DNA of 64,000 nucleotides from Rhizomys pruinosus (Eukaryota > Chordata > Mammalia > Rodentia > Spalacidae): positions 387,240 to 451,239 of the forward strand of contig VZQC01007071.1 in NCBI GenBank assembly GCA_009823505.1, read 5' to 3'. Numbering within the stretch: the first letter of the stretch is position 1; every line of letters begins with the position of its first letter. The notes beneath the pieces are model-generated. The model was not told where the DNA came from. It saw nothing but the letters and a program-made list of their open reading frames with translations, and made no database searches. The position numbers and the translations under genes were made by a program. Positions 10,378 through 21,345 of this stretch are shown here, piece by piece.

Positions 10378-10540
10378 ATGCCGGGCATGGTGGCACATGC
10401 CTTTAATCCTAGTACTTGGGAGGCAGAGGCAGGCGGATCTTTGTGAGTTCAAGGCCAGCCTGGTCTACAGAGCAAGTTCCAGGACAGCTGGGGCTACAGG
10501 GAGACCCTGTCTTGAAAAGACCAAAAAAAAAAAAAAAAAG
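10378..10540 (+). mobile_element. B1 SINE
   Basis: Complete monomer from 'tgccgggcatggtggcac' to 'gagaccctgtcttgaaaagacc' with a poly(A) tail. Confidence 0.95.
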
Positions 10541-10542
10541 TT

Positions 10543-11822
10543 GAACATCATTAATAATTAAGGAAATGCAAATTAAAACCACACTAAGGTACCATCTCAC
10601 TCCAATAAGACTAGCCAAGATCAAGAAAACAAGACACCAAATGCTGGAGTTGTTGTAGGGAAAGGGGAACACTCACCCACTGTTGGTGGGAATGTAAACT
10701 GGTACAACCACTGTGGAAAGCAGTGTGGAGTGTGGAGAACCCTTAAAAAACTCAAAATGAGCCTACCACCTGACCCAGCCATACCACTCCTGGGTATATA
10801 CCCACAAGACGTGTCCTGCCACAAAGATACATACAGCATGTTATTGCAGCTTCTCTTCACAATACAAAGAACTGGAACCAACCCAAATGCCCCCTCAACT
10901 GATGACTGGATAACAAAAATGTGGTACATCTATCTCCACAATGGAGTTCTATGCAGAGGTAAAGAAAGATGACATCATGAACTTTGCTGGTAAATGGATG
11001 GAACTTGAAGCCATTATGCTAAGTGAAGTAACACAGTCCCAGAAAAAAAAATAAATAAATAAAAAAAAAGGCAAATGGTTTCCCTCATTTGTGGATGCTA
11101 ACACCAAATCCTCAGTTGGCAGGCAAACTGAGCAACTTATATTATATTTCATTGTATCTGAAAGCAACTGTGCTATTCCAATGTGAATTTCTTAATGGGA
11201 TCTAGAATTGTCCTACCACTTTGTATTCACATTGTAATTACCATATATGAATGGAAGATATGTATTCATATTCCATTTATATTCTTTTCACCTGCATGCA
11301 ACTTTACTGTTAAAATGTGAATCTCTAAATGTGTTTAGGAATTAACCTGTAGTTTATTTTCAGAATTTGTAATTTTGATTTATGTGTGGAGTGTATAAAT
11401 GCATATTTTGGAATAATATAAAATTATGGCTGGGCGTGGTGGTGCATGCCCTTGGGAGGCAGAGGCAGGGGGATCTCTGTGAGTTCAAGGCCAGCCTGGT
11501 CTACAGAGTGAGTTCCAGGCCAGCTGAGGGCTACAGGAAGACCCTATCTCAAAAATACCAAAAAACAAAACAAAATAAAAACAGCCAAGAACTTAAAGGG
11601 AACAAAAAAGAGAGAAAACATAATAAAAAACTGACCAAAACAGTAAACTTGCGTATTGGAAAGGTTATAAAAGACTGAGAAAAAGATGTAAGACAGGACT
11701 TAGCATGTATGACAGAGTCCATGAGCTCTGGCGGGTGGTTGGGGGATGTAAGGGGTTGGCATGGATGGGGGAATGAGTCTAATTTGATTGAGAAATGTTG
11801 TATGAAATGCACTCAATAAAAA
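10543..11822 (+). mobile_element. L1 3' end, sense, with B1 insertion
   Basis: It carries the L1 ORF2 3'-terminal region ('caaattaaaaccacactaaggtaccatctcac', 'ctgttggtgggaatgtaaactggtacaacc', 'cctgggtatatacccac', 'ctggataacaaaaatgtggtac') and then the rodent 3' UTR ending 'gaaatgcactcaataaaaatt'. A B1 (about 11426-11576) interrupts the 3' UTR. The reading frame is broken. Confidence 0.88.
11426..11576 (+). mobile_element. B1 SINE within L1
   Basis: 'ggctgggcgtggtggtgcatgccc' to 'accctatctcaaaaataccaaaa'; a short internal deletion removes the 'tttaatcctagcac' box. Confidence 0.92.
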
Positions 11823-11931
11823 TTAACTTAAAAATATTTTCAATATTGAATTGGCTTTATTTTTGTGATGAATTTTATGGCTGTTTCTCCTAGGTAAAGA
11901 TATAGATGATTATTAAAAGTTTCTCTAAATA

Positions 11932-12078
11932 CTGCTGGGCATGGTGGCACAGGACTAATCCCAGCACTCAGGAGGCAGAGGCAGGCAGATTCTGTAAGAT
12001 CCAGGCCAGCCTGATCTACATAGTGAGTTTCAGGCCAGCTGGGGTTACAAAGAGACTTTATCTCAAAAAAAAAAAAAA
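11932..12078 (+). mobile_element. B1 SINE
   Basis: 'tgctgggcatggtggcacag' through 'gagactttatctcaaaaaaaa'; moderately diverged. Confidence 0.9.
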
Positions 12079-12689
12079 TTCCCTCTGTATCCTGTGTTTA
12101 TATTTTTAGTTTGTTCAGATACAGCTTTCACTTTGCAAGTCATATTAGACAAGTTTTACATTTCTCTGGGTTTCAGGAACACTTATAGTTGCCAGTAGCT
12201 GAACAGATATCATTATGCTAGAAGTGTTTCAGTGATTACATATGCTGAGTGGTAAGATTGCTTAGTCTAAAAAAGGACTCCACAATATTTGGCTTTTGGT
12301 TGTAATTACCAGTCATGCTTGCCAGAAATTAAGTTTAGCTTTTAAAAGCCTAGAATTCTTAATATGTTTTTTTCTCTAGCTAAATATTTCAGAGACTGTT
12401 ATGAAACTGTCAGTAATTCCATTATGTACTTGATGCTGTGCTTCTTCTGAGATTCCACACATAGCAGTGTGATTCCACAGCAACACAAAATGCTGAAGAC
12501 AACAGCATATAAAGAGTAAATTTAGTTTGATTATGGCTTTGTTTAAAAGGAAACTGATTCATAGTTCAAAGACTAGAAAGAAAACCAAAATAGCAATGGT
12601 GAATATTTTTATTAGATAGTGTGGTACTCCTTCTGTTTTCCAAGTAGAAATAAGTCAGCATATATTACTCGTATAATGAAATAAATGAA
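12079..12689. other. Intergenic, nothing recognised
   Basis: AT-rich sequence without open frames of note or a repeat that I can name. Confidence 0.55.
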
Positions 12690-12836
12690 AGGTTTTTTTT
12701 TTTTTTATAGAGACAGTGTCTCCCTATGGCCTGGAACACACTCTGTAGACCAGGCTGGCCTTGAACTCACGGAGGTCCACCTGCCTCTGCCTCCCAAGTG
12801 CTAGGATTAAAGGCATGTGCCACCATGCCCGGCAGG
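12690..12836 (-). mobile_element. B1 SINE
   Basis: Poly(T), 'gagacagtgtctccctatgg', 'gaccaggctggccttgaactcac', ending 'gccaccatgcccggc'. Confidence 0.95.
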
Positions 12837-13031
12837 ATTTCTTTTTTTTTAATTTAGGGACAAGAGCAAATTCTGCAGGGATTTCTCTGCTGGGTGCTCT
12901 CTTTTGGGGGAGTTTCATTCTGGATACTGAAAAAAGGATTTTTGGGAAAATAATCCATAATTTAGATTGCTTATATATTATCTGGTAAGCCAGTTATTTT
13001 AATAATAATAACATTTTAAAATTGCATATGT

Positions 13032-13180
13032 AGCCGGGCGTGGTGGCGCGCACCTTTAATCCTAGCACTTGGGAGGCAGAGGCAGGCAGATCTTTGTGAG
13101 ATCAAGGCCAGCCTGGTCTACAGAGTGAGTTCCAGGACAGCTGGGGCTACAGGGAGACCCTGTCTCAAAAAGACAAAAAA

Positions 13181-13216
<36 letters not shown>

Positions 13217-13222
13217 AAATAA
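13032..13222 (+). mobile_element. B1 SINE with (TAAA)n tail
   Basis: Complete B1 starting 'agccgggcgtggtggcgcgcac', followed by an expanded TAAA microsatellite (about 13177-13215). Confidence 0.95.
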
Positions 13223-13260
13223 TAAAATTGCATATGTAGTTCATTAAAAACTGTATCTAA

Positions 13261-13473
13261 TGGAGAGATGGCCTAGCGGTTAAGAGCACCGACTGCTCTT
13301 GCAGAGGACCCGGGTTCAATCTCCAGCACCCACATGGTGGCTGAGAACTGTCTTTAACTCCAGTTCCAGGGGAATCCGACGCCCTCTTCTGACCTCCGAG
13401 GCATAGTATGACACGGGTGCACAAACCTACATCCAGACAGTACATTCATACACATAAAAAAAAACCAAAAAAA
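13261..13473 (+). mobile_element. B2 SINE, short form
   Basis: Starts at 'tggagagatggcc', lacking the first six bases of the head, and has no 17-bp duplication. An imperfect target duplication, 'ct(g)tatctaatgga', is at 13251-13264 and 13474-13485. Confidence 0.9.
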
Positions 13474-13485
13474 CTATCTAATGGA

Positions 13486-13970
13486 TCTTCCTTTTAGAGG
13501 TACACAGACATGGACTAGGTAGGAAGGCCAGCTTGGATAGCACCTCTGTCTGCTTAGCTGGAGCAGAGTTGGGGACTGAGGACCCCCAAGTCTGGAGCAA
13601 AGCCTGCCCTTGGCCCCTGCTGAGCTGTCAGAGCTTGTAAGGGATAATCTCCTGTTCTCTCATTGGAGCCTGGTGGCCTCAATAGACACCTCCAGAAGTC
13701 TGTTTGGATTAAAATACCTAGCATTGTCTAGCTACTTCTAATTTTTCAACCTCTGGTGGTGAGAGGGGAGGTGTAGAAAGTTCATGACTCAAGCTTGGAC
13801 AATGCGGAGTGGCCTTTTCAGGGAGGTGACTCTCTGGTGGTCCTTGGGATGAGTCATTTATATAATTAAAAAGCTATGTTCCAGTCTTCAGATATGTTCA
13901 AAGATGAACCTGAAATTTGTTAGAGAACCCCATTTTTCTACTAATGAACAAAAAAATTAGAAATATTCAA
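13486..13970. other. Intergenic, nothing recognised
   Basis: No coding potential or named repeat seen. Confidence 0.5.
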
Positions 13971-13971
13971 A

Positions 13972-13974
<3 letters not shown>

Positions 13975-14024
<50 letters not shown>

Positions 14025-14033
14025 CTCTCTCTG
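13975..14033. repeat. (TC)n microsatellite
   Basis: About 59 bp of CT/TC with one 'ttc' interruption near 14006. Confidence 0.95.
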
Positions 14034-14522
14034 TCAGTTAGTGGGTAAAATGACCCTTGTTTAATGGCCAGTACTACTCTGCACTTCTCTTCCCCTTTCT
14101 CTCTGGAGTATGTGTAAGAGAATGGACTGGAATGCTCATTTCCCCGGGTGCTGACTGGTGTGCTCTGCTCAGTAGAAGGTTCTGTGACTTGTGCATGAAG
14201 CAGTAAACTGTGCTCTATAGGAGGTTCTCATGTGCCTATGAAGCAGTGGAGGGATTAACATAGCATCTGGCAGCCCTCACTCTGGAGTTAGGATTGCAAC
14301 ACTAAAAACTGGGTCAGCATTCAACCAGTTTTGTTAGTCCTGCTGTTAGTGGGATTAGTTCTTCCTTGCTGCAGAGTGCTAGTGTGTGCAGCATAAATTG
14401 TGTGTGCTGTTGGTAGGTGAGTGTGCCTGTCAGCAGAATGTCTATGAATTCTTCAGAATGGGACCTGTTAGTACCTTAACATGATAATCAGCAACTGTAC
14501 AAAACACCATCTTTCTTTTTTA
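14034..14522. other. Intergenic, nothing recognised
   Basis: Contains the loosely repeated phrase 'tgtgctctatag/tgtgctctgctcag...aggttct' near 14155-14230 but no gene. Confidence 0.5.
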
Positions 14523-14727
14523 AAAATATGTTTTATGTGTATGAATGTATTGCCTGCATGTATGTAAGGACACCTGTGTCATGCAGTGCCTACGGTCAGA
14601 AGAGGGCATCAGATCCCTTGGAACTAGAGTTATGGATGGTTGTTAGCCGCCACATGGGTGCTGGGAATCAAACCCAGATCCTCCCTCTGTCAGTGCTCTT
14701 AACTACTGAGCCATCTCTCCAGTCCCA
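14523..14727 (-). mobile_element. Old B2 SINE
   Basis: Antisense: 'tatgtgtatgaatgtattgcctgcatg' through 'ctcttaactactgagccatctctccagtcc'. No 17-bp duplication. Confidence 0.88.
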
Positions 14728-14781
14728 ACACCACCTTTCTTACTAATGACCATTAGCATAGGCCTTAAAAATTAGTGTAAC

Positions 14782-14927
14782 TGCCGGCTGTGGTGGCATA
14801 CTCCTTTAGTTCTAGCACTTGGGAGGCACCGGCAGGCAGATCTTTGTGAGTTCAAGGCGAGTCTGGTCTACAGAGTGAGTTCCAGGATAGCTGGGCTACA
14901 GGGAGACCCTGTCTCGAAAAAAAATTT
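14782..14927 (+). mobile_element. B1 SINE
   Basis: 'tgccggctgtggtggcatac' through 'gagaccctgtctcgaaaaaaaa'. Confidence 0.92.
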
Positions 14928-15034
14928 GGGTAACAAAACTTGTCCACAAAACTTTCAAAATTGAGAAGTAATTACGTATTGTATAATTACTTGTGTCGCC
15001 TGAAATCTAAATGAATTTTTCTCTTTTCTTTTCT

Positions 15035-15167
15035 TTTCCTGTCTGTATGTGTGTTTTGGGGGACAGGGTCTCCCTCTAGCCACAGATGGCCTGGAACTCA
15101 CAGAGAACCAACCATCTGCCTCCCAATTGCTGGGATTAAAGGTGTGGGCCACCATGCCCAGAGTAGC
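15035..15167 (-). mobile_element. B1 SINE
   Basis: 'gacagggtctccctctagcc' through 'gggccaccatgcccaga'; a short internal deletion removes the 'gaccaggctggcctt' box. Confidence 0.88.
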
Positions 15168-15459
15168 ATCTCCTATTTTAAGCAATAGATTACTAAATGC
15201 AGTTAGTTGCTGGGTTTTGTTGTTGTTTTGTTGATTTTTTTTTTAGGGTGGCTTCCTAAAAGAAGAAATTATGGGTCAGTTTAGCTCATAGTAAGATATT
15301 GTTAAAAACATCTCAAGATTACAATTCCAGGGATATCTTCTCACTGTATGGTTGTAGCATCAGGAGAGGCATGTTAGGACAAAAGGACCAGCAGTAAATG
15401 GGAGGGCTTTCTAATCCTCATTTTTGTTCTCAGCACTGATTATTATCCCACTGTAATTT

Positions 15460-15664
15460 TTTATTACATTTAAGTAAATGTAATATCCAGATGTATGTAC
15501 ACATGTGTGTAAGCATGCCACAGTGCATGTGTAGAGGTTAGGACAGCTTGTGGAGGTGGATCTTTCCTTCCACACTGTGGGTCCCCATATGAGTCCTGGG
15601 GAATCAGACTTGGGGTGGCTTGGTGACAAGTACCTTTACTTGCTGAACCATCTATCTCACCAGC
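15460..15664 (-). mobile_element. B3-like SINE
   Basis: Antisense tRNA-derived SINE: 'gtatgtacacatgtgtgtaagcatgccacagtgcatgtgtagaggttagg' and 'cttgctgaaccatctatctcaccagccc'. The body fits B3 better than B2. Confidence 0.7.
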
Positions 15665-15681
15665 CCAAAAATATTTTATTT

Positions 15682-15898
15682 AGGGCTGGAGAGATGGTCT
15701 AGCGGTAAGAGTACCAACTGCTCTTGCAGAGGACCCCAGTTTGATCCCCAGCACCCACATGGTGGTTGAGAACCGTCTTTAGCTCCAGTTCCAGGGGAAT
15801 CTGACGCCCTCTTCTGACCAAGGCATTGCACGACACGGGTGCACAGACCTACATGCAGACAGTACATTCATACACATACAAAAATAAATAAAATAATA
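15682..15898 (+). mobile_element. B2 SINE, short form
   Basis: 'agggctggagagatggtctagcggtaagag' to an (AAAT)n tail. No internal duplication; 'ctccgcgg' is reduced to 'aagg'. Confidence 0.92.
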
Positions 15899-15904
15899 AT
15901 ATTA

Positions 15905-16051
15905 TTTGTCTTTTTGAGACAGGGTCTCCCTTTAGTCCCAGCTGGCCTGGAGCTCGCTGTATAGCTCAGGCTGGCCTTGAACTCACAGAGCTGTGCCTGC
16001 CTCTACCTCCTGAGTGCTGGGATTAAAGGTATGCGCCACCATGCCTGGCTT
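15905..16051 (-). mobile_element. B1 SINE
   Basis: 'gagacagggtctccctttag' to 'gcgccaccatgcctggct'. Confidence 0.93.
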
Positions 16052-16366
16052 AAGATGATTCTTAGCCACCATGTAGGTGCTAGGAATTGTTCCTGGGTCC
16101 TCTGCAAGAGCAGTCAGTGCTCTTAATCGCTGAGCCATATCTCCAGCTATTTATTTTTTATTTTATGTATATGAGTGAATTGCCTGCATGTATGTAAGTA
16201 CACTCATGTTATGCAATGCTCATGGAGGATAGAAGAGATTGTAAGATCCTCTTGAACTCTGGGGTTTCAGATAGTTGTTAGCTATTCTGTGGGTGCTGGG
16301 AATAGAACTGGATCTTCTACAAGAGCAGCCAGTGCTCTTAACTGTTGGTCTATCTCTCCATCCCCT
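16052..16366 (-). mobile_element. Two antisense B2 SINEs, first truncated
   Basis: 16060-16143 is only the tRNA-like head side of a B2 ('gccaccatgtaggtgc' to 'gagccatatctccagct'). 16146-16366 is a second, nearly complete old B2 ('ttttatgtatatgagtgaattgcctgcatg' to 'tctatctctccatcccc'). Confidence 0.82.
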
Positions 16367-16380
16367 TTAAAAAATATTTT

Positions 16381-16528
16381 TAGCTGGGCGTGGTGGCACA
16401 CGCCTTTAATCCTAGCACTTGGGAGGCAGAGGCAGGCAGATCTCAAGGCCAGCCTGGTCTACAGAGTGAGTTCCAGGACAGCTAGGGCTCCAGGGAGACC
16501 CTGTCTCGAAAAGAACAAAAAAAAATTA
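16381..16528 (+). mobile_element. B1 SINE
   Basis: 'agctgggcgtggtggcacac' to 'accctgtctcgaaaagaac', lacking the 'tttgtgagttc' box. Its A/TA tail abuts the next B1. Confidence 0.93.
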
Positions 16529-16544
16529 TATATATATATATATA

Positions 16545-16700
16545 GCTGGGCATGGTGGAGAATGCCTTTAATCCCAGCACTCAGTGTGGGGGGTGGCAGA
16601 GCCAGGGGGAATCTCTGTGAGTTCAAGACCACCTTGGTGTACACAGTGAGTTCCAGGACAGCTGGCACTGTAGGGGGACCCTGTCTCAAAAAGGACAAAA
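16545..16700 (+). mobile_element. B1 SINE
   Basis: 'agctgggcatggtggagaatgcc' to 'accctgtctcaaaaaggac', tandem to the previous B1 and separated by a (TA)n stretch. Confidence 0.92.
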
Positions 16701-16762
16701 GTAATGGTTTTGACAAATGAAAGTTGTATATATTTATGGTGTAAAACATGACATTTTTAAAC

Positions 16763-16984
16763 TATTTTTAAAAATTTATTATTTTATGTGTATGAGTGTA
16801 CTGTCTGCATGTGATTAGGTGCACCTGTGTTGTGCAATGCTGTGGAGGTCAGAAGAGGGTGTTGGATTCTCCTGGAACTGGAGTTACAGATGGTTCTTAA
16901 CCACCATGTGGGTGCTGGGGATTGAACCCAGTCCTCTGCAAGAGCAGTCGGCACTCTTAACTGCTGAGCCATCTCTCCAGCCCC
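16763..16984 (-). mobile_element. B2 SINE, short form
   Basis: Antisense: 'ttattttatgtgtatgagtgtactgtctgcatg' to 'ctgagccatctctccagcccc'. No internal duplication. Confidence 0.92.
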
Positions 16985-17024
16985 AACATGGTTTTTTATT
17001 TTTTTTTTTTTTTATTTTTTTATT

Positions 17025-17177
17025 TTTTTTTTGGTCTTTTTGAGACAGGGTCTCCCTGTAGCCCCAGCTGTCCTGGAACTTACATTGTAGACCAGGCTGG
17101 CCTTGAACTCACAAAGATCTGCCTGCCTCTGCCTCCCAAGTGCTAGGATTAAAGGCGTGCGCCACCATGCCCGGCCC
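17025..17177 (-). mobile_element. B1 SINE
   Basis: Long T-rich tail, 'gagacagggtctccctgtagccccagctg', ending 'gccaccatgcccggcc'. Confidence 0.95.
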
Positions 17178-17199
17178 ACCATGATGTTTTTTGATATGT

Positions 17200-18680
17200 G
17201 CATTGGAGAGGGATAAGCTGGCTGGTTAGTGTGCGTCACACTCTGCTTCTTACAATCCCTGTCCTGCTCTCTGCTCCTGTGGGTTCAGCTTTTGGAGTCT
17301 ACATATAAATGAAATCATGTGGTATTTGCCTTTCTATAGCTGACTTATTAGTATTTTATTTAACTTATGTCCTCCAGATTTATCCATGTTAATACAAATG
17401 ATACTATTCTTTTTTTCAAAGCAATTTTTATTGAAGCTTTGTGCATTGCACACAAAATTTCCCAATCAAATCCAGACCCATTCCCCCTTTCTTGCCCCCC
17501 ATCCCCATGCCACCAGAGCTCATGCGTTCTGTCTGTCAAACATGTTTTTCATAGTTTACTGTTTCAGGCAGAAGCTCACCATTTCAGTCAGTTCTTTGAC
17601 CCAGTCTTGTTGGTTTGTTGTTCCTTCCAATTTGCATCACTCCAAAATATGCATATATGTGTGCCACACATATATCAAGATTATGATGTCGTAGGTTGTA
17701 GCATCTTCAGTTTATGATTTCTTTTTATTATTATTTTTTTTCTTTATTAGGCTGAAAGATGTCATGTTTTCCTTAAGGAATTGTTTGAAGGCTCCTCCTT
17801 GGCAATCCCAAACAACCATCAGTCTGCCCTTGTGCTCCACACTGGGGTCTTCCCTTCCCAAGGTCACCAAGTGAGGTCCAGTAAGCACCGCATCCTGTCT
17901 TGATCTTCCTCCATGATACAGCCTGGTAGTCCATCAATGGCAGTCTATACTCTGAAGAGGCTGAAACCCCAGTAGTTGCTCAGTCCACAAGCTGGATATC
18001 TCAGCAGTCCCCATCTGGCACTGAAGGCTTGGAGGATTTTTGGAGAGACATGAGTCTTCAGTCCATATTGGAAGGTTGAAGATACTATTCCTTTTAAGGG
18101 CTAATGCAGGCATGGCCAACATTTTGGCATTGCAGCATGATATTGTAATCTGAAAAGTTCACACTCAAGAACTGTGCCGTCCTCAAAAAATATGAGAACT
18201 TTAGATTTTAAGTAAACTGTGATGCTTGTGTGGCTAGCGTTCATTGTATATGTATATAAACCACTTGACTATTGTTTATCAGTTTATATACTTAGATGGT
18301 TTGTTCCTTAGCTGCTGTGTACAGCGCTGGAATAAACATGAGGGTGAGATGCTTCTTTAATATGGTGATTTAATTTCCTTTGCATATATACTCAGAAGTG
18401 GGTTTGTTGGATTATTGAAATAGCAGTTCAGTTTGTACTTGGGGGTGGGGGGGCATTTGTACCATTTTTATGACTGCACTAATTCACATTCCCATCAGTA
18501 GTGTTCAGGTTCCATTTTCTCCACATTCTTGGCAGCCCTTGTTATATTTAGTCTCTTTAAATATTAACCACTGTTAATGGAATGAGGTGCCATGTCATTG
18601 CGATTTTGATGTACATTTTCCTAATGATTGGTGATGTTGAACATTTTTTCATTTACCTGTTGGCCATTTTTGACTTTGGT
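17200..18680 (-). mobile_element. Ancient L1 3' region, antisense, split by younger L1
   Basis: 17230-17400 and 18090-18680 together read in reverse as the conserved L1 ORF2/3' region ('ctgctgtgtacagcgctggaataaacatgagg', 'catatatactcagaagtgggtttgttggatt', 'attcacattcccatcagtagtgttc', 'gatgttgaacattttttcatttacctgttggcc'). A later L1 insertion (17415-18080) splits it. Confidence 0.85.
17415..18080 (-). mobile_element. 5'-truncated rodent L1 3' UTR insertion
   Basis: Antisense L1 3' end: 'tttttattgaagctttgtgcattgcacac', 'accagagctcatgcgttctg' and the 3' UTR related to 24390-24915. A target duplication 'gatactattc' (17400-17409 and 18081-18090) lies in the older L1 on both sides. Confidence 0.85.
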
Positions 18681-18995
18681 TGTATTTTTTCCTGTTTAGA
18701 AATTATTCCATTTTCTTCATCAACTTCATCTTCATCTTGGGCTGTCACGTGTTGTGTCACACTTGTCATCCATTCTGTGCCACCTGACTGCTCCTTTCAT
18801 TTCATGAGTAGCTGGGTGTAAGTAACTGAAGCCTTTGGCTCTATTGCAAGTGAATTTAAGAGAAACTGGCATTATTAGCTAGGCTTTCCTCCTGTGAATA
18901 TTTTGGATCAGGAAGTAGTGGGGCTTAGTATATTTTTGGTTTCAGATGCAGATACAGATTCTCTGAAGATTCAGCTGTATATGCAGTTACCCTAA
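18681..18995. other. Intergenic, nothing recognised
   Basis: No gene or named repeat visible. Confidence 0.45.
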
Positions 18996-19005
18996 TTCAT
19001 TTCAA

Positions 19006-19008
<3 letters not shown>

Positions 19009-19050
<42 letters not shown>
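19009..19050. repeat. (TG)n microsatellite
   Basis: Uninterrupted GT run of about 40 bp. Confidence 0.95.
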
Positions 19051-19051
<1 letters not shown>

Positions 19052-19361
19052 TGAATTAATTCTAAAATCTATGTGGCTATACAAAGGATCGAGAACACTG
19101 AAGTAATAGTTTAGATTTTACAGATGCATGTTCTAGTTTGACTTTCTGTTGCTGTGATAAAGCACAGTGACCAAAAACAACTTGAAGGGGAAAGGGTTTA
19201 TTTTATCTTACACTTCCAAATAACAGTCCATCAACAAGGGAAGCTGGGGCAGAAACTCAGAGCAGGAACCTGGGGGGCAGGAACTGAAACAGAAACCACG
19301 GAGAACACTGCTCTTTTATCTGCCTGCTTTTCTAGCCCGTGCTCAGCCTACATTATTCCTC

Positions 19362-19405
19362 CCTCCCCTCCTCCTCCTCCTCCTCCTCCTCTCCCTCCTC
19401 CTCTT
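19362..19405. repeat. (TCC)n microsatellite
   Basis: Runs of cctcctcctcc with minor interruptions, just outside the 3' (poly-T) side of the antisense B1. Confidence 0.9.
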
Positions 19406-19409
19406 CCTT

Positions 19410-19556
19410 TTTTGGTCTTTTTGAGGCCAGTTCTCCCTGTAGCCCCCAGGTGGCCTGGAACTCCCTATATTGACCAGGCTGGCCTTGAACTCACAGAGCT
19501 CCTCCTGCCTCTGCCTCCCCAGTGCTGGGATTAAAAGTGTGCTCCACCTCACCAGG
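19410..19556 (-). mobile_element. B1 SINE
   Basis: 'ggtctttttgaggccagttctccc' to 'gtgctccacctcaccagg'. Confidence 0.9.
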
Positions 19557-20003
19557 CTCAGCCTGCATTCTTATGCAACCTGGGACCACCTGCCCAGGAA
19601 TGGCACTACCCACAGTGGGCTGAGTCCTCCAGTATCAATCAGCCCTGAAGAAAATTCCCCATAGACTTGTCCACGGGCCAGACTTATAGAGGGATTTTCT
19701 CAATTGAAGTCCTGGGTGTCGTGTCTAGTTTGTATCAGGTTGACAAGAACTAACAAGTGCACATGTCGTACAGGCACTAGATGATCATCTGCCCTGGAGG
19801 ATATCTCAGTTTGTTGTAAAACTGCATAACCAAAGAAAACTGAACAAGGATAGGTAGACCAATAGGAATTCAGAAACAGACCCACAGCTCTAAGCTCTTA
19901 TCTGCATGACGCAGATCAGTTGGGTATTCATATGTAAAAACATTGACACCAAGCTTATTTAGACCTTAGTATGAAAATAGAGAAATGCTCATGAAGCCAA
20001 GTG

Positions 20004-20398
20004 TCCTAGTTTGTCTTCCATTGCTGTGACAAAACACTCTGACCAACACCAACTTGGGGAGGAAAGGGTTTATTCAGCTCACATCTCCTGGGTCACAATT
20101 CTCAAGGAGCCCAAGGCAAGAACTCAGGGCAGGAACCTGGAGGCAGGAGCTGAAGCACAGGCCATGGAGGAATGCTGTTCACTGGCTTACTTCCCTGGCC
20201 CATGCCCAGCCTGACCTCTTGTACATACACAACCTGCCCAGGGTGGCACTACTCATTGTGGGCTGGGCCCTCCCACATTGCTCAACAATCAAGACAATAC
20301 TCCACAGATGTGGCCACAGGCCAATCTAATGGAGCCAATTCCCCAACTGAGGCTCCCTCAACCCAGGTGTGTCAAGTTGACACTAAAGCTATCCAGCA
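20004..20398 (+). mobile_element. Dispersed MaLR-internal-like repeat, copy 2
   Basis: Near-identical to copy 1 (9384), but it retains the end 'caggtgtgtcaagttgacac'. It has a small deletion in 'cacagttcatcacttagggag' relative to copy 1. Confidence 0.68.
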
Positions 20399-20439
20399 CA
20401 GGGGAGTAGATTGGCTCAATGGACCCTAGCACAAATATG

Positions 20440-20550
20440 TGAACTCGAGGGATGGGAGGGGGAGAGGCTGAAGGAGGGTGCCAAGGGAGAATAAGGTGAT
20501 TAAGACTGACTGAAAAATTATATATGAAATACATAAAAATTCAATAAACA
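20440..20550 (+). mobile_element. Short L1-like 3' tail
   Basis: A G-rich stretch followed by 'gactgaaaaattatatatgaaatacataaaaattcaataaa' resembles the end of the L1 3' UTRs at 11822 and 24900. Confidence 0.45.
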
Positions 20551-20554
20551 ATGA

Positions 20555-20670
20555 AAACTATCCCAGCACTTGGGAGGCTGAGGCAGGCAGATCTCTGTGA
20601 GTTCAAGGTCAGCCTGGTTTACACAATGAGCTCCAGGCCAGCTGGGACTAAAGGGAGACCTGTCTCAAGC
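20555..20670 (+). mobile_element. B1 SINE, 5' truncated
   Basis: Starts at 'tcccagcacttgggagg' and ends 'ggagacctgtctcaa'. The next B1 follows directly at 20671. Confidence 0.9.
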
Positions 20671-20812
20671 TGGGTGTGGTGGCGCACGCCTTTAATCCTA
20701 GCACTTGGGAGGCAGAGGCAGGCGGATCTTTGTGAGTTCAAGGCCAGCCTGGTCTACATAGTGAGTTCCAGGACAGTCAGAACTACAGGGAGACCCTGTC
20801 TTCAAAAGACCC
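20671..20812 (+). mobile_element. B1 SINE
   Basis: 'agctgggtgtggtggcgcac' to 'agaccctgtcttcaaaagacc', followed by a repeat of 'gggagacctgtctcaaaaaag'. The tandem arrangement suggests B1-into-B1 insertion. Confidence 0.92.
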
Positions 20813-20899
20813 CCCCACAAAAAAGGGAGACCTGTCTCAAAAAAGACCAAAAAAAATAAGAAATAAATAAAATATAAAAAGAAAAAAGTATTAATGCCC

Positions 20900-21345
20900 A
20901 GTTCTTCCCTGATTCTAGATTTAGATTTAAATTGTAACTGTCAGCTTGAAGGGACTGAGCATCGGCCATGACATCAGTAAAACACACCTCTAGGTATGTT
21001 TGTGAGGACGGTTCCAGAGGCAACTATACCATGAGAGCTTCCCCCTAGAAATGGTTCAGTCCACTCATGCAGTACTGTGTGCAGAAAGGGAGGCAGCTTG
21101 GCCTGAGCAGAAGAAGTAGCTCCCTGAGGCATAATTTATGGCTGCTGTCAGCTGGCTCCACCCCTACTCTGTCTCCTGCTTAGAAGAGAAGTGAGCAGTT
21201 ATCTTTTGCCACATGCTTCCACCACCACAATGTTCTGTCCAAGGACACAGAGCCAAAGAACCATGGACTGAACCCTCTGTAACCGTGCACAAAACTAACA
21301 GTCTCTCCCTTTAAACTTTCTATCAGGCAATGATAAAAGTAACCA
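20900..21345 (+). mobile_element. LTR-like repeat fragment
   Basis: The end ('accatggactgaaccctctgtaaccgtgcacaaaac ... tatcaggcaatgataaaagtaaccaagac') is typical of rodent MaLR or related LTRs, and the first part fits poorly. Tentative. Confidence 0.4.

Larger units (their letters stand above)
19129..19760 (+). mobile_element. Dispersed MaLR-internal-like repeat, interrupted
   Basis: A more complete but diverged relative of 9384-9770 and 20004-20398: 'gttctagtttgactttctgttgctgtgataaagcac' to 'gtgtctagtttgtatcaggttgacaagaactaac'. A (TCC)n tract (19362-19405) and an antisense B1 (19410-19556) interrupt it. Confidence 0.7.

Noticed and set aside
10730..10972. 80-codon + strand frame
   Set aside because: It is a remnant of L1 3' sequence, truncated and frameshifted, not a host gene.
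16055..16143. tRNA-like sequences with A/B boxes in SINE heads (this and others) as tRNA genes
   Set aside because: They are B2/B3/ID heads attached to SINE bodies and tails; none folds as a complete tRNA with its own flanks.
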